Shown here piece by piece: positions 1-7,979 of a stretch of 64,000 nucleotides of DNA. The position numbers were made by a program, and so were the translations under genes. The stretch spans positions 1-64,000 of the forward strand of contig NZ_JAHRIB010000181.1 in NCBI RefSeq assembly GCF_019090165.1, in the 5' to 3' direction. Positions within the stretch are counted from its first letter, which is position 1, and every line of letters starts with the position of its first letter. This DNA is from Streptomyces sp. BV286 (GTDB taxonomy: Bacteria > Actinomycetota > Actinomycetes > Streptomycetales > Streptomycetaceae). The notes below the pieces were generated by a model. The model was not told the origin of the DNA. It ran no database searches and saw only the letters and a program-made list of their open reading frames with translations.

Positions 1-25
1 ACTGATCGTTTCAGAATGAGATTCG
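1..25 (+). repeat. Left terminal inverted repeat of the IS5-family element
   Basis: ACTGATCGTTTCAGAATGAG begins the window. Compared with the reverse complement of 865-889, 22 of the first 25 bases agree. Confidence 0.85.
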
Positions 26-418
26 GAGTCGTCTCAAGCAGATGATGCTGCAGGCGAGTTGGAGGAGTCCGAGGTGGAGGTCGGCGCGTATCTCGTAGCG
101 GATCCGGAGTCGCTTGAACTGGTGGAGCCAGGCAAAGGTCCGCTCGACGACCCAGCGGGTCTTCCCCAGCCCGGAGCCGTGAGGGGTGCCTTTCCGGGCG
201 AACTTCGGGGTGATGCCGCGGGCCCGGACAAGACGACGGTACTTGTCGTAGTCGTAGCCGCGGTCGGCGAACAGCCGGCTTGGTCGGTGACGTGGCCGAC
301 CTCGAACACCGCGGATGCGGGGTATCGCATCCAGCAGGGGCATCAGCTGAGTGACATCGTGACGATTCCCGCTGGTCAGCGCGACGACCAGCGGGGTGCC
401 GTGCCGGTCGACGATCAA
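11..418 (-). CDS. IS5-family transposase, second frame (OrfB, DDE domain)
   Basis: C-terminal half of the transposase. It has the second catalytic Asp in LFADRGYDYD and the Glu in RWVVERTFAWLHQFKRLRIRYE. The in-frame ATG at 418 overlaps the OrfA stop, but the conserved PGSKHHLIVDRHGTPL block begins before that ATG, so the working protein is made by -1 frameshifting from OrfA near 475. No truncation is seen; the stop lies 10 bases inside the left inverted repeat, as expected for a compact element. Confidence 0.8.
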   Translation of the reverse strand: MIVDRHGTPLVVALTSGNRHDVTQLMPLLDAIPRIRGVRGRPRHRPSRLFADRGYDYDKYRRLVRARGITPKFARKGTPHGSGLGKTRWVVERTFAWLHQFKRLRIRYEIRADLHLGLLQLACSIICLRRLRISF

Positions 419-819
419 GTGGTGCTTGCTGCCGGGCCGGGCCCGGTCGACCGGCGAAGGTCCGGTGTGAGCCCCCCTTTGAGCGCCCGGACGTGCGAGC
501 CGTCAATCGCAGCGTCGTCCATGTCCAGCAGACCCGCGGCCCGCAGCTCCGCCAGCAGCACCTCATGCAGCTGCGGCCAGACGCCGGCCTCGGTCCAGTC
601 CCGCAGACGCCGCCAGGCCGTCACCCCGCTGCAGCCGACCTGTTCCGCCGGAACGTCCCGCCAGCTCACGCTCTTGCACAGCACGTAGACGATGCCCCGC
701 AGGGCAGCCCGGTCATCTGCAGGCAACCGCCCGGGATACCGGCGCCGCCTGGGCGGACGAGCAGGCAACAACGGGGCCACACGTTCCCACAGGTCATCAG
801 GCACAAGATCAGCAGACAC
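415..819 (-). CDS. IS5-family transposase, first frame (OrfA)
   Basis: N-terminal half of the transposase. The likely start is the GTG at 819, giving a protein that begins SADLVPDDLWERVAPLLP, the usual N-terminus of this family; the frame is open up to 864. It carries the helix-turn-helix region and, in AAIDGSHVRALKGG, the first catalytic Asp of the DDE triad. Near 472-480 the minus strand reads AAAGGGGGGC. A -1 slip there changes the reading from LKGGL into LKGGAHTGPSPVD and on into OrfB, as in IS427-type elements. Without the slip, translation ends about 20 codons later at 415. Confidence 0.8.
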   Translation of the reverse strand: MSADLVPDDLWERVAPLLPARPPRRRRYPGRLPADDRAALRGIVYVLCKSVSWRDVPAEQVGCSGVTAWRRLRDWTEAGVWPQLHEVLLAELRAAGLLDMDDAAIDGSHVRALKGGLTPDLRRSTGPGPAASTT

Positions 820-864
820 CCAACAAATCGTGCCGACACAACACCCAACTGCCAAGCCCCACAA

Positions 865-889
865 CGAACTTCATTCTGAAATGATCAGT
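865..889 (-). repeat. Right terminal inverted repeat of the IS5-family element
   Basis: Read on the minus strand it begins ACTGATCATTTCAGAATGAA and mirrors the left end. It lies about 45 bases upstream of the likely transposase start. Confidence 0.85.
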
Positions 890-946
890 TAGAGGCGCCC
901 AGGAGATCGCCCAGGTGCTGTTCTGACCACCTGTTAGCGTGCGCGG

Positions 947-1480
947 ATGGAAGATCTGGGACCTGTGGCCTGGCCGCCTCAGCCGATCAGGACCGAGAGG
1001 CTCGTGCTCCGGGAGCCCGAGACCCAGGACCGTGCGGCGTTCATCGAGCTGCTCGCCTCGCCAGAGGTGCACCTCTACCTCGGCGGCCCCCGGCCGCGTG
1101 ACGAGCTTGAGCGGGAGATGTCCGGGGCGCCCGAGCGGTGGCCCGGGAGTTTCGTCGTGGATCTCGACGGGGCGATGATCGGCCAGATCCTGCTCAGGAG
1201 AACACCGGGGCACCACCGCCCGGCCGCCGCGGGAAAAGCCGATCTCGGCTACCTGTTCCTGCCGCGGGTGTGGGGATTCGGGTACGCCGCCGAGGCGTGC
1301 GCCGCGGCACTCGGCTGGCTCGCCGACACGCTTCCCGGCGAACCGGTGGTGCTCACCACCCAGACCGCCAACGTCGGCTCGATGCGTCTCGCGGCGAAGC
1401 TGGGGTTCACTGAGGTGGAGCGGTTCGAGGCCTGGGGCGCCGAGCAGTGGCTCGGCATGTGGTCCTTCTCAGAGGGCTAG
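947..1480 (+). CDS. GNAT-family N-acetyltransferase (RimJ/RimL type)
   Basis: A 177-residue acetyltransferase of the GNAT fold. The opening IRTERLVLREPETQDRAAF is the first strand and helix of the RimJ/RimL type (Acetyltransf_3). LGYLFLPRVWGFGYAAEACAAAL holds the acetyl-CoA pyrophosphate loop (V/I-x-x-x-W-G-x-G-x-A), and TTQTANVGSMRLAAKLGF is the usual last segment. It should transfer an acetyl group from acetyl-CoA to an amine; the substrate (ribosomal protein, antibiotic or small amine) cannot be read from sequence. It stands alone between the IS and a truncated ABC gene, sharing its stop region with that gene's stop on the other strand. Confidence 0.8.
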   Translation: MEDLGPVAWPPQPIRTERLVLREPETQDRAAFIELLASPEVHLYLGGPRPRDELEREMSGAPERWPGSFVVDLDGAMIGQILLRRTPGHHRPAAAGKADLGYLFLPRVWGFGYAAEACAAALGWLADTLPGEPVVLTTQTANVGSMRLAAKLGFTEVERFEAWGAEQWLGMWSFSEG

Positions 1481-1743
1481 AGCCAGCCCTTTTTCCGCGC
1501 GATCCCCACTGCCTCCGCCGGACTGCCGCCGAACACCCGCACCCAGCCGCTGTCCACGTGCTTCAGGCCGAGCAGCAGGTCGAGCGTGGTCGACTTGCCG
1601 GCGCCGTTCGGCCCCAGCAGGGCCACGGTCTCCCCCGGGTGCAGGGCGAGTGTGAGTCCGTCCACGGCCCGTACGCTCCCGTAGGCCTTGGTCACCTGGT
1701 CGAACCCGACCACCGTGTCGGTGGCCGTCGCAGTGGTTGTCAT
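1477..1743 (-). pseudogene. Truncated ABC transporter ATP-binding protein (DrrA-like)
   Basis: Only 88 codons remain of an ABC ATPase that normally has about 300 residues. VVGFDQVTKAYGSVRAVDGLTLALHPGE and the Walker A loop GPNGAGKST at about residues 42-50 are intact, and the frame runs to FGGSPAEAV. It then diverges (GIARKKGWL) and stops. The Q-loop, LSGGQ signature, Walker B and the whole C-terminal half are missing, as is a permease partner. It cannot hydrolyse ATP and is read as a deletion remnant of a DrrAB-type exporter. The ATG at 1743 looks original. Confidence 0.8.
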
Positions 1744-1803
1744 GGGAATCAGGGTGGCCCGGGGCGGGTGCCGTCCGGCAGTGTCGGCAGTCGTGTCTCC
1801 TGG

Positions 1804-1817
1804 ATGACAGATGTCAT
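1804..1817. promoter_or_regulatory. Palindrome ATGACA-GA-TGTCAT, possible operator
   Basis: Six-base arms flank a two-base centre between the divergent ABC remnant (start 1743) and the hydrolase gene (start 1873). The form suits a dimeric regulator site, perhaps left from control of the lost exporter. No matching regulator gene is adjacent. Confidence 0.35.
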
Positions 1818-1872
1818 GTCGGGGGCGGCAACGGATCCCAGGGGCACGCTGGGCTGTCTGGAGGAGAACCAC

Positions 1873-2676
1873 GTGAGGGTCACCGTGCTCGGCGGCTGCG
1901 GTGCCTGGCCGACCGCCGACCAGGCCTGCAGCGGCTATCTCGTCGAGGACTCCGGCTACCGGCTCCTCCTCGATCCGGGATACGCCGCCTTCCCCCGGCT
2001 GCTCGACCACATCACCGCGGAGGAGGTCGACGCGGTCCTGGTGACCCATGGCCATCCCGACCACTGTGCCGACCTGAACCCCCTGCTCCGGGCCCGCGCG
2101 CTCATCGGCTCCCCGCCGCCCGCGCTTCCCGTGTACGCCCCGGAAGGCGCCCTCGACGCCGTCCTCGCGCTGGACCGGCCGGGCATGCTGGCGCCCGCGC
2201 TGGACCGTCGCGACTTCGTCCCGGGCGAGCGCCTCACGATCGGCCCGTTCGCCGTCGAGACGGTCGCCCTCCCCCACCATGTGCCCAACGCCGGTCTGCG
2301 AGTGACCGCGGGCAGAAGCGTCCTCGCGTACACCGGCGACACGGGCCCGAGCCACGAGATCGCCCGGCTGGCACTGCACGCGGACGTCTTCCTGTCGGAG
2401 GCGACGTATCCGTACGAGGTACCCGCCGAGGACGCGGCATCCCTGCTCACCGCGCGACTGGCGGGGCGGTACGCCACCGAGGCCGGAGTCGCGCGGCTGC
2501 TGCTCACCCACCTGTGGCCCGGGACGGACCCCGAGGGGGCCCTGCAGGCGGCCGCGGAGACGTACCGGGGCCCGATCGCCGTCGCCACGACCGGGCTCGT
2601 GGTGGAGACGAGTGAGCGGGAGACCGGTTCTGATCCGCCCGGTCCGAGTGGTTCGCCGCACGCTTCGGGGCGCTGA
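1873..2676 (+). CDS. Metallo-beta-lactamase-fold hydrolase (RNase Z-like MBL protein)
   Basis: A 267-residue protein starting at GTG 1873, eight bases after GGAGGAGAA; an earlier in-frame start gives a meaningless extension. The fold begins VRVTVLGGCGAWP. The zinc motif THGHPDHCADL supplies His59, His61, Asp63 and His64; PHHVPNAG near 134-140, the Asp in YTGDTG near 156 and THLWPG near 214 give further ligands. Order and spacing match cytoplasmic MBL hydrolases related to RNase Z/ElaC, many of unknown substrate. There is no signal peptide. It ends facing the GH43 gene across a shared hairpin. Family certain, substrate unknown. Confidence 0.85.
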   Translation: MRVTVLGGCGAWPTADQACSGYLVEDSGYRLLLDPGYAAFPRLLDHITAEEVDAVLVTHGHPDHCADLNPLLRARALIGSPPPALPVYAPEGALDAVLALDRPGMLAPALDRRDFVPGERLTIGPFAVETVALPHHVPNAGLRVTAGRSVLAYTGDTGPSHEIARLALHADVFLSEATYPYEVPAEDAASLLTARLAGRYATEAGVARLLLTHLWPGTDPEGALQAAAETYRGPIAVATTGLVVETSERETGSDPPGPSGSPHASGR

Positions 2677-2760
2677 CGAATCACCCACCAGATTCTGGTC
2701 GCGACTCCCCGGCTCCGTCGACGCCACCGCCCGAGGTGGCGCCGGCGTGGAACGGCGAAG

Positions 2761-2795
2761 ACCCGGGCGGCCAGGGGTGACTCGGCCGCCCGGGT
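2761..2795. terminator. Bidirectional terminator hairpin
   Basis: ACCCGGGCGGCC and GGCCGCCCGGGT form a perfect 12-bp stem with an 11-base loop between the convergent hydrolase and arabinanase genes. Confidence 0.75.
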
Positions 2796-2827
2796 TCCTC
2801 ACCTGCCCGGTGAGGACATGCGCTCCC

Positions 2828-4258
2828 TCAGACGAGCATCCACTGCTGGTTCGCTCCGGAGGTGCACGTCGACTGGTCCAGGGCCGCGCCGTTGGCGGTG
2901 GACCCTCCGGCGATCTGCAGGCACTTGCCGCTGTTGACGTTGGTGTACGTGAGGTAGGCGCCGATCACCGCTGTCCTCTTCCACAGCTGGTGCGAGGCCC
3001 CGGTGCACGTCGACTGGACTGCGGCCGCCCCGTTGGCCGTGGAGGCGCCGGAGATCTGGAGGCACTTGCCACTGTTGACGTTGACCAGCTGGTAGTTGGA
3101 GCCGACGGCGGTGGGCTTCCACTGCTGGTTGGTCCCGGAGTTGCAGTTGCCGGAGTTCACCGACGCTCCGTCAGCCGTACTGGCCGACCAGACGTCCGCG
3201 CACTTGTCGGCGTTCAGGTTCCACAGATGGTTGTTCGGTGCCCCGAGCGGACCGGAGAGTACGGGCCACCCGTTGGCGAAGGTCATCTGACGGATGTCGA
3301 GCGTTTCCCGGCCGGCGTTGTCGGCGTCGTAGTAGTGGTAGGCGAGGTACTTCGACGAGCCGTCGTCGTAGGCGTCGGCACCTCCGGCGGCCACCCTGGG
3401 GCGTGCGCCCTTGAGGACGGTGGTCCCGCCGTTCGAGAGCATGTTCGTGCCGTTCTGGTCGAGATACGGTCCCGTGATGCTCGTGGACCGTCCGACCACC
3501 GTGTAGTAGTTGCTGTCGGTTCCGGCACAGCACGTGCCCTTGGAGCCGAAGAGGTAGTAGAAACCGCCGTTGAGGACGATCGTCGGGTTCTCGATGCCGA
3601 CGGCGAGGTGCCAGAGGTTGTGGTCGGTGGTGGACAGCTTGCCGGTGGACTGGTCCAGGACGTGCATGTAGGTGCCGGGGCCGGTGAAGGAACCCCAGGA
3701 GAGGTACAGGCGGCCGTCCGGCCCCCAGTCGACGTTGGGGTCGATCGGGTAGTTGACGTCCGTGACCATGCCCTGGTCGGTCCAGGGGCCCTCGATGTTC
3801 GTGGCGGTGGCCAGGCCCATCACGGCGTACGAGGTACCCCAGCGGGAACCGGCGTAGTAGAGGTGGTACTTGCCGTTGAACTGCTTGATCTCCGGGGCCC
3901 AGATGTTCGGCGGGGTCGAGCCCAGCTTCTGGGTGATCCAGGACGGGGTCGAGCCCCAGACGTTGCCGACCTTCGTCCAGCCGGATGCCGCGGTGCCGCC
4001 GCACGTCTTGCGGATCGTGATGGATCCGCTGGGGTTGAGCGGGTCGTTCTCGAACCCGGTGGAGAAGCCGTAGTAGCAGCTCCCCACCTTGATGAGGCTC
4101 GGGTCATGCATACGCACGTCACCGCTCAGGGCCTGGGCGGGAGAGGCGGTGACCATGCCGAGGACGGTCAGGAAGGCCACGAGGACAGCCCCGAGGGCGG
4201 ACCGGCCGCGTCTCACGCGTATCCCGGGACGCGGCCCCGGGTGGTCTTCGACGCGCAT
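2828..4258 (-). CDS. Secreted GH43 arabinan endo-1,5-alpha-L-arabinosidase with ricin-type lectin (CBM13) domain
   Basis: A 476-residue secreted hydrolase. The ATG at 4258 follows AAGGAG. A signal peptide (arginine-rich start, hydrophobic stretch about 21-40, cleavage near SPAQA) is followed by a five-bladed GH43 domain to about residue 340. The expected carboxylates are visible: Asp52 in RMHDPS (base), Asp173 in PIDPN and Glu223 in GIENP (acid). WAPEIKQFNGKYHLYYAGS is the familiar GH43 segment. Residues 345-476 form a ricin-B trefoil with three repeats ending in Q-x-W. It should cut alpha-1,5-arabinan outside the cell, feeding the importer at 4486-7635. An exo-arabinofuranosidase activity cannot be excluded. 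Confidence 0.88.
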   Translation of the reverse strand: MRVEDHPGPRPGIRVRRGRSALGAVLVAFLTVLGMVTASPAQALSGDVRMHDPSLIKVGSCYYGFSTGFENDPLNPSGSITIRKTCGGTAASGWTKVGNVWGSTPSWITQKLGSTPPNIWAPEIKQFNGKYHLYYAGSRWGTSYAVMGLATATNIEGPWTDQGMVTDVNYPIDPNVDWGPDGRLYLSWGSFTGPGTYMHVLDQSTGKLSTTDHNLWHLAVGIENPTIVLNGGFYYLFGSKGTCCAGTDSNYYTVVGRSTSITGPYLDQNGTNMLSNGGTTVLKGARPRVAAGGADAYDDGSSKYLAYHYYDADNAGRETLDIRQMTFANGWPVLSGPLGAPNNHLWNLNADKCADVWSASTADGASVNSGNCNSGTNQQWKPTAVGSNYQLVNVNSGKCLQISGASTANGAAAVQSTCTGASHQLWKRTAVIGAYLTYTNVNSGKCLQIAGGSTANGAALDQSTCTSGANQQWMLV

Positions 4259-4342
4259 ACGAGACTCCTTTGTGTCGCTGTTGACGGGCGGGAATTGGTC
4301 CCCGACGCGGGCGTCGGCCGTTCCGGGCTGCGCGGCGTTTCC

Positions 4343-4382
4343 ATGTCCGCGCCCCACCGGGGAGGGGATGGGGCGCGGACAT
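4343..4382 (-). terminator. Hairpin between permease and arabinanase genes
   Basis: ATGTCCGCGCCCCA and TGGGGCGCGGACAT form a perfect 14-bp stem with a 12-base loop. It lies in the 227-base gap after the permease stop, so it probably ends or thins the importer transcript before the GH43 gene. Confidence 0.6.
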
Positions 4383-4485
4383 CCACCGGACCAGCGGTTC
4401 TGCTGGATCGCGGCGTCGGGGACGTGTGGGGCGGCTTTTCCGTCCGCCTCGCACGGCTGGGGATCGAAGCCTGGCGGTCGGGCTG

Positions 4486-5313
4486 CTAGCCCTTGACCGC
4501 GCCGGCGGTCATCCCGGCCACGATCTGCCGGTTGAAGAACAGGAACATGATCAGCGGCGGGATCGTGATGAGCAGGATGTCCATGAAGAGCAGGTTGTAG
4601 CTGGTGCTGTACTGGCTCTGGAAGTTGAACAGGGTCAGCTGGACGGTGGCGTTCTGCTCGCCGGGCAGGAAGTACAGCGGGTTGGTGAAGTCGTTGAATA
4701 CGGTTACCGACTGCACGACGATCACTGTCACGATCACCGACCGCAGCACCGGGAAGATGACCCGGAAGAACAGCCGCAGCGGTGACGCTCCGTCGATGAC
4801 GGCGGCCTCGTCGAGCTCGCGCGGGATGGTGGCGATGAACGCGCGGAACAGCAGGATGGAGAAGGACAGGCCGAAGGCGATCTCGACGAGGATCAGCCCG
4901 GGCAGAGTGCCGAACAGTCCGGCCTTCTGCAGGACCCAGATCGTCGGTACGACCGCCGGCGGGATGATCAGCCCGGCCAGGACGAGGAAGTTGATCAACC
5001 CCGTCCAGCGGGTGACCCGCCGCTGCAGGACGAAGGCGACCATCGCGCCGAGGACGACCATGACCGTCACGCTGGCGACGGTCAGGATCACGCTGTTGAT
5101 GAACGCGATGACGAGGATGTAGTCCCGCGCCTGGACGACCTCGACGAAGTTGTCGACCATGCGGAAGTGGCGCGGCCAGGAGAAGTCGAGCTGCGCGGCC
5201 TGCTGCGGATCCTTCACAGCGGTGAGCACGATGAACGCGAACGGAACGACGAACACGACGACGCTGACAGCGACCGACAGGACGCCGAGCCAGGTACGGG
5301 TGGGGTTCTTCAC
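4486..5313 (-). CDS. Carbohydrate ABC transporter permease (MalG/LacG type)
   Basis: A 275-residue inner-membrane permease, the second of the importer pair. It starts at GTG 5313, overlapping the stop of the first permease by four bases. About six membrane segments are visible (for example VLSVAVSVVVFVVPFAFIVL). The coupling (EAA) loop is IPRELDEAAVIDGASPLRLFFRVIFPVL, and the protein ends in GAVKG as MalG-type permeases often do. It forms the membrane channel with the product of 5310-6242. No ATPase is encoded here, so it probably uses a shared MsiK-type ATPase, as is usual for Streptomyces sugar importers. Substrate inferred as arabino- or rhamno-oligosaccharide from neighbours. Confidence 0.88.
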   Translation of the reverse strand: MKNPTRTWLGVLSVAVSVVVFVVPFAFIVLTAVKDPQQAAQLDFSWPRHFRMVDNFVEVVQARDYILVIAFINSVILTVASVTVMVVLGAMVAFVLQRRVTRWTGLINFLVLAGLIIPPAVVPTIWVLQKAGLFGTLPGLILVEIAFGLSFSILLFRAFIATIPRELDEAAVIDGASPLRLFFRVIFPVLRSVIVTVIVVQSVTVFNDFTNPLYFLPGEQNATVQLTLFNFQSQYSTSYNLLFMDILLITIPPLIMFLFFNRQIVAGMTAGAVKG

Positions 5314-6242
5314 CGCTCCACCTCCTTGCTCGCCAGGAAGCGGGACAACGGGACGATGATCGCCGTGACGACAAGGAAGAGGACGACGTTCCCGGCGGTC
5401 GACAGGCCGTAGAAGCCTGCCTGGTACTGCTTGTAGATCACGGAGGCGACCACGTCGGAGCTGAAGCCGGGGCCACCGCGCGTCATGGCCCAGATGAGGT
5501 CGAAGGACCGCAGGCCGCCGATGAGCGACAGGATGATGACCGTCGAGGTGGCCGGCCAGCTCAGCGGCAGAATGACGCTGCGGAACTGTTGCCAGGGACC
5601 CGCGCCGTCGATCCTCGCCGCCTCGTAGTAGTCCTGCGGGATGGACACGATGCCGGCGATGTAGATGACGGTCGCCAGACCGACACCCTTCCAGACGTCG
5701 ACGAACGCCACCGAGAACAGCGCCAGCGACGGGTCCGTCAGCCAGCCCGGACCGTCGATGCCGACCGCCGCCAGGGCCTTGTTGATCGCACCGGTCGAAG
5801 GGTCCATGAAGGCGGTGAAGGTGATGCCGACACCCACGGTGCTCACCAGCACCGGGAAGAACACCACCGAGCGCAGATAGCTGCGGGCGCGGATCTGGCT
5901 GGTCAGCAGGATGCCCAGGAGGAGGCCGAGGACCACTTTGAGGCCCGAGGTGACGACCGCGTAGAGGAACGTGTTGACGAAGCCCTTGACGAGGGCGGGC
6001 TCCTGGAAGAACTCGGTGAAGTTGTCCAGCCCGATGAAGGTCGACTTGAAGATCGTCCACCTGGTCAGGCTGAAATAGAACGACGCGAACGTCGGAACGA
6101 GGAACAGAACCCCGTAGATCACCGCCGCCGGCAGGTAGAACCAGGTGGGATAAGCGCTGTGCGTCTTGGCGGACCGACGCGTTCTGGCCGCCGCCTTCGG
6201 CTTTTCGGCCGTCGGTGGCCTGGTCGGTGCAACTGTGGTCAT
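5310..6242 (-). CDS. Carbohydrate ABC transporter permease (MalF/UgpA type)
   Basis: A 310-residue permease. A basic, threonine- and proline-rich cytoplasmic N-terminus is followed by WFYLPAAVIYGVLFLVPTFASFYFSLT, the usual first segment of MalF/UgpA permeases, and five more membrane spans. The EAA loop is IPQDYYEAARIDGAGPWQQFRSVILPL. It sits between the binding-protein gene (67 bases upstream, with a hairpin between) and the second permease (4-base overlap), so all three are one transcript. It forms half of the membrane pore of the importer. Confidence 0.88.
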   Translation of the reverse strand: MTTVAPTRPPTAEKPKAAARTRRSAKTHSAYPTWFYLPAAVIYGVLFLVPTFASFYFSLTRWTIFKSTFIGLDNFTEFFQEPALVKGFVNTFLYAVVTSGLKVVLGLLLGILLTSQIRARSYLRSVVFFPVLVSTVGVGITFTAFMDPSTGAINKALAAVGIDGPGWLTDPSLALFSVAFVDVWKGVGLATVIYIAGIVSIPQDYYEAARIDGAGPWQQFRSVILPLSWPATSTVIILSLIGGLRSFDLIWAMTRGGPGFSSDVVASVIYKQYQAGFYGLSTAGNVVLFLVVTAIIVPLSRFLASKEVER

Positions 6243-6259
6243 CGGTCGACCTCTCTCGG

Positions 6260-6297
6260 GCGTCTCCCCGCGCCCCTTCCCGGAGGCGGGGAGACGC
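6260..6297 (-). terminator. Intercistronic attenuator hairpin after the binding-protein gene
   Basis: GCGTCTCCCCGC and GCGGGGAGACGC give a perfect 12-bp stem with a 14-base loop between the binding-protein stop and the first permease. Such hairpins commonly reduce read-through or stabilise the upstream message, giving more binding protein than permease. Confidence 0.6.
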
Positions 6298-6309
6298 TGA
6301 CGTGCGTTC

Positions 6310-7635
6310 CTACCAGCCCGACAGGCCGAGCTGCTGAGCCTGCTTCTTGACGTCCTTGTCGTACAGGGCCGCTCCGGCCTCGGCCCCTGTGATGCCGGAT
6401 CCGACCTGGACGCAGATCTGTTCGAGGCTCGGGCCCTTCACCGGGGACAGGAACTCCAGCGCGGGGCTCTGGGCGTCGTCGGTGAAGTACGCCGCGACGT
6501 CCTTGGTGATCGTGGGAACGTCCGACGGCAGGGTGCAGCCCTCGACCAGGTACGGGCCGGTCGGCGTCGACGCCTTGGCCTGGGAGGTGCAGCCGGCCGG
6601 GCTCGCGGTGAACGCGAGGAACTTCTTGACCGCGGCGAGCTTGTCCCCGGTGGTGCTCTTCGGGACGTAGAAGGCGTTCGGGAACCACGCCGTCATGCCG
6701 TTCGCGGATTCCTCGTCCCCGGGCAGGGCGAAGAAGCCGATGTCGTTGAGCTCGTCCGGGTTGCTCGTTTTGATCGCGCCGATGACGGTGGAGAGCATCG
6801 GGTACTGGGCGCCCTTGCCGGTGGCCAGCATCTTCAGGCCCTTGACGAGCGTGGCCGACGCGTAGTCGGAGTTCTGCAGCTTCAGGTCGTGGATCTGCTG
6901 CAGGTGCTCGAAGCCCTTGCCGGCGTTCTCGTCGGTGGCGAACTTCGCCTTGTTGGCGGTGAAGTCCTGCGCGAAGCCCGGTTCCTCGGCGGACACGTTG
7001 TGGAAGTCGCCCAGGACGAGCAGCTGGGAGGTCCAGGTGTCCTGGTAGGTCTGGATGACCGGGGCGATGCCCTCGGCCTTGATCTTCTTGCTGTTGGCGA
7101 TGAAGTCCGCCCAGGTCTTCGGCACCTTCAGACCGAGCTCGGCGTAGACCTTCTTGTTGTAGAGGACACCGCCACCGAGGGCCGAACCGAAGGGCACGCC
7201 GTAGGTCTGGCCGCCGACCGTGGCCTGCGGGAGGAAGGACTTGTCGAGGCTCTTGACGAACGAGTCCTTGGTGATCGGCGTAAGGGTCTTCACCGGGTCG
7301 ATCTGCTGGAACAGCGAACCGGTGTTGTACGAGAAGACATCGGTCATGCTGTCCGTCTGCAGCCGCGTCTTGATGAGGTTGTCGCCCTCTGTGCCGCCGG
7401 GGCGTGTCTCCACGCTGACCTTGATCTTCGGGTTCTTGGCCTGGAAGTCCTTGGCCAGCTGCTTGGCGGCCGCGAGGTTGTCGGGCGCGTTGTCGACGAG
7501 CAGCTTGATCGTTGTCGCGCTGTCGTCCCCGCTGGACGAGCCGAGAGAGCCCGCGCTGCACGCGCTGAGCAGGAGCGGCACTACGGCGGCCGCGGCTAGA
7601 GCTGCTCTTCTCTTGGCGAGAGTGCTTGACCTCAT
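6310..7635 (-). CDS. Sugar ABC transporter substrate-binding lipoprotein
   Basis: A 441-residue extracellular solute-binding protein of family 1. The ATG at 7635 begins MRSSTLAKRRAAL, followed by a hydrophobic stretch and the lipobox LLSAC, giving a lipidated Cys near residue 26. The mature part has the usual two-lobe features: an early KLLVDNAP strand, LLVLGDFHN, and the late FLAFTASPAGC segment. It captures an oligosaccharide and delivers it to the two permeases downstream. A LacI-type palindrome sits 25 bases upstream of the start, so transcription is probably repressed by the divergent regulator at 7980. Ligand inferred from the surrounding arabinanase and rhamnosidases. Confidence 0.88.
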   Translation of the reverse strand: MRSSTLAKRRAALAAAAVVPLLLSACSAGSLGSSSGDDSATTIKLLVDNAPDNLAAAKQLAKDFQAKNPKIKVSVETRPGGTEGDNLIKTRLQTDSMTDVFSYNTGSLFQQIDPVKTLTPITKDSFVKSLDKSFLPQATVGGQTYGVPFGSALGGGVLYNKKVYAELGLKVPKTWADFIANSKKIKAEGIAPVIQTYQDTWTSQLLVLGDFHNVSAEEPGFAQDFTANKAKFATDENAGKGFEHLQQIHDLKLQNSDYASATLVKGLKMLATGKGAQYPMLSTVIGAIKTSNPDELNDIGFFALPGDEESANGMTAWFPNAFYVPKSTTGDKLAAVKKFLAFTASPAGCTSQAKASTPTGPYLVEGCTLPSDVPTITKDVAAYFTDDAQSPALEFLSPVKGPSLEQICVQVGSGITGAEAGAALYDKDVKKQAQQLGLSGW

Positions 7636-7659
7636 GGACGTTCCTTCGCTCGAGCGGGG

Positions 7660-7673
7660 TTGAATCGATTCAA
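7660..7673. promoter_or_regulatory. LacI-family operator in front of the sugar importer
   Basis: TTGAATCGATTCAA is a perfect 14-bp palindrome with the central CG typical of LacI/GalR sites. It lies 25 bases upstream of the binding-protein start, well placed to block transcription. Together with 9155-9168 it suggests a consensus TGRAWCGWTYCA. Confidence 0.7.
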
Positions 7674-7914
7674 TTTCGCGGTGACACCTCGGGCGGTGTC
7701 CGAGGCAGACAGGTTCCGAAACGCCGCCGCGACAGGCGGACTCACCGACCGGGCAGACAGCCGACCCCGACACGCAGGGACTTGAGCTTCCTGCTCGCGG
7801 TCGACTGCCTCCAGACCTCCGGGCGCCCGGGTCACGAGACGGCCGACTCGCTCCGTCTTCGTGTAACGTGCCACACAGATTGGAGTGCAGGGGTCGGAGC
7901 CGTCAAGTATCTGC

Positions 7915-7928
7915 GAGTAACGTTCCCG
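7915..7928. promoter_or_regulatory. Weak LacI-like site, possible autoregulation
   Basis: GAGTAACGTTCCCG shares the AACGTTCC core of the perfect site at 9155-9168 but is not a full palindrome. It lies 51 bases upstream of the lacI-type gene, suiting autoregulation. Confidence 0.35.
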
Positions 7929-7979
7929 AAACGCCGTATGGGGTAAAGCGGTGCATGACGATGGAGGCGGGGACCCTCA

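Larger units (their letters stand above)
1..890 (-). mobile_element. IS5-family insertion sequence (IS427-like, frameshifted transposase)
   Basis: A compact element about 0.89 kb long, bounded by near-perfect terminal inverted repeats and filled by two overlapping transposase frames read leftward. Length, two-frame layout and a DDE transposase split by a -1 slip match the IS427 type of the IS5 family. Its left edge is the first base of the window, so the left target-site copy cannot be checked. A TA at 890-891 just outside the right repeat fits the usual TA target. Both frames look intact, so the copy may be active. Confidence 0.85.
7636..7979. other. Divergent promoter region, importer versus LacI regulator
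   Basis: This 344-base stretch holds no convincing gene. It contains the palindrome at 7660-7673 near the importer and a weaker CG-centred site at 7915-7928 near the regulator. No clear -35/-10 pair could be fixed by eye. Confidence 0.6.

Noticed and set aside
2612-4489. 625-codon plus-strand frame over the arabinanase
   Set aside because: Shadow of the minus-strand GH43 gene, with no domain or ribosome site.
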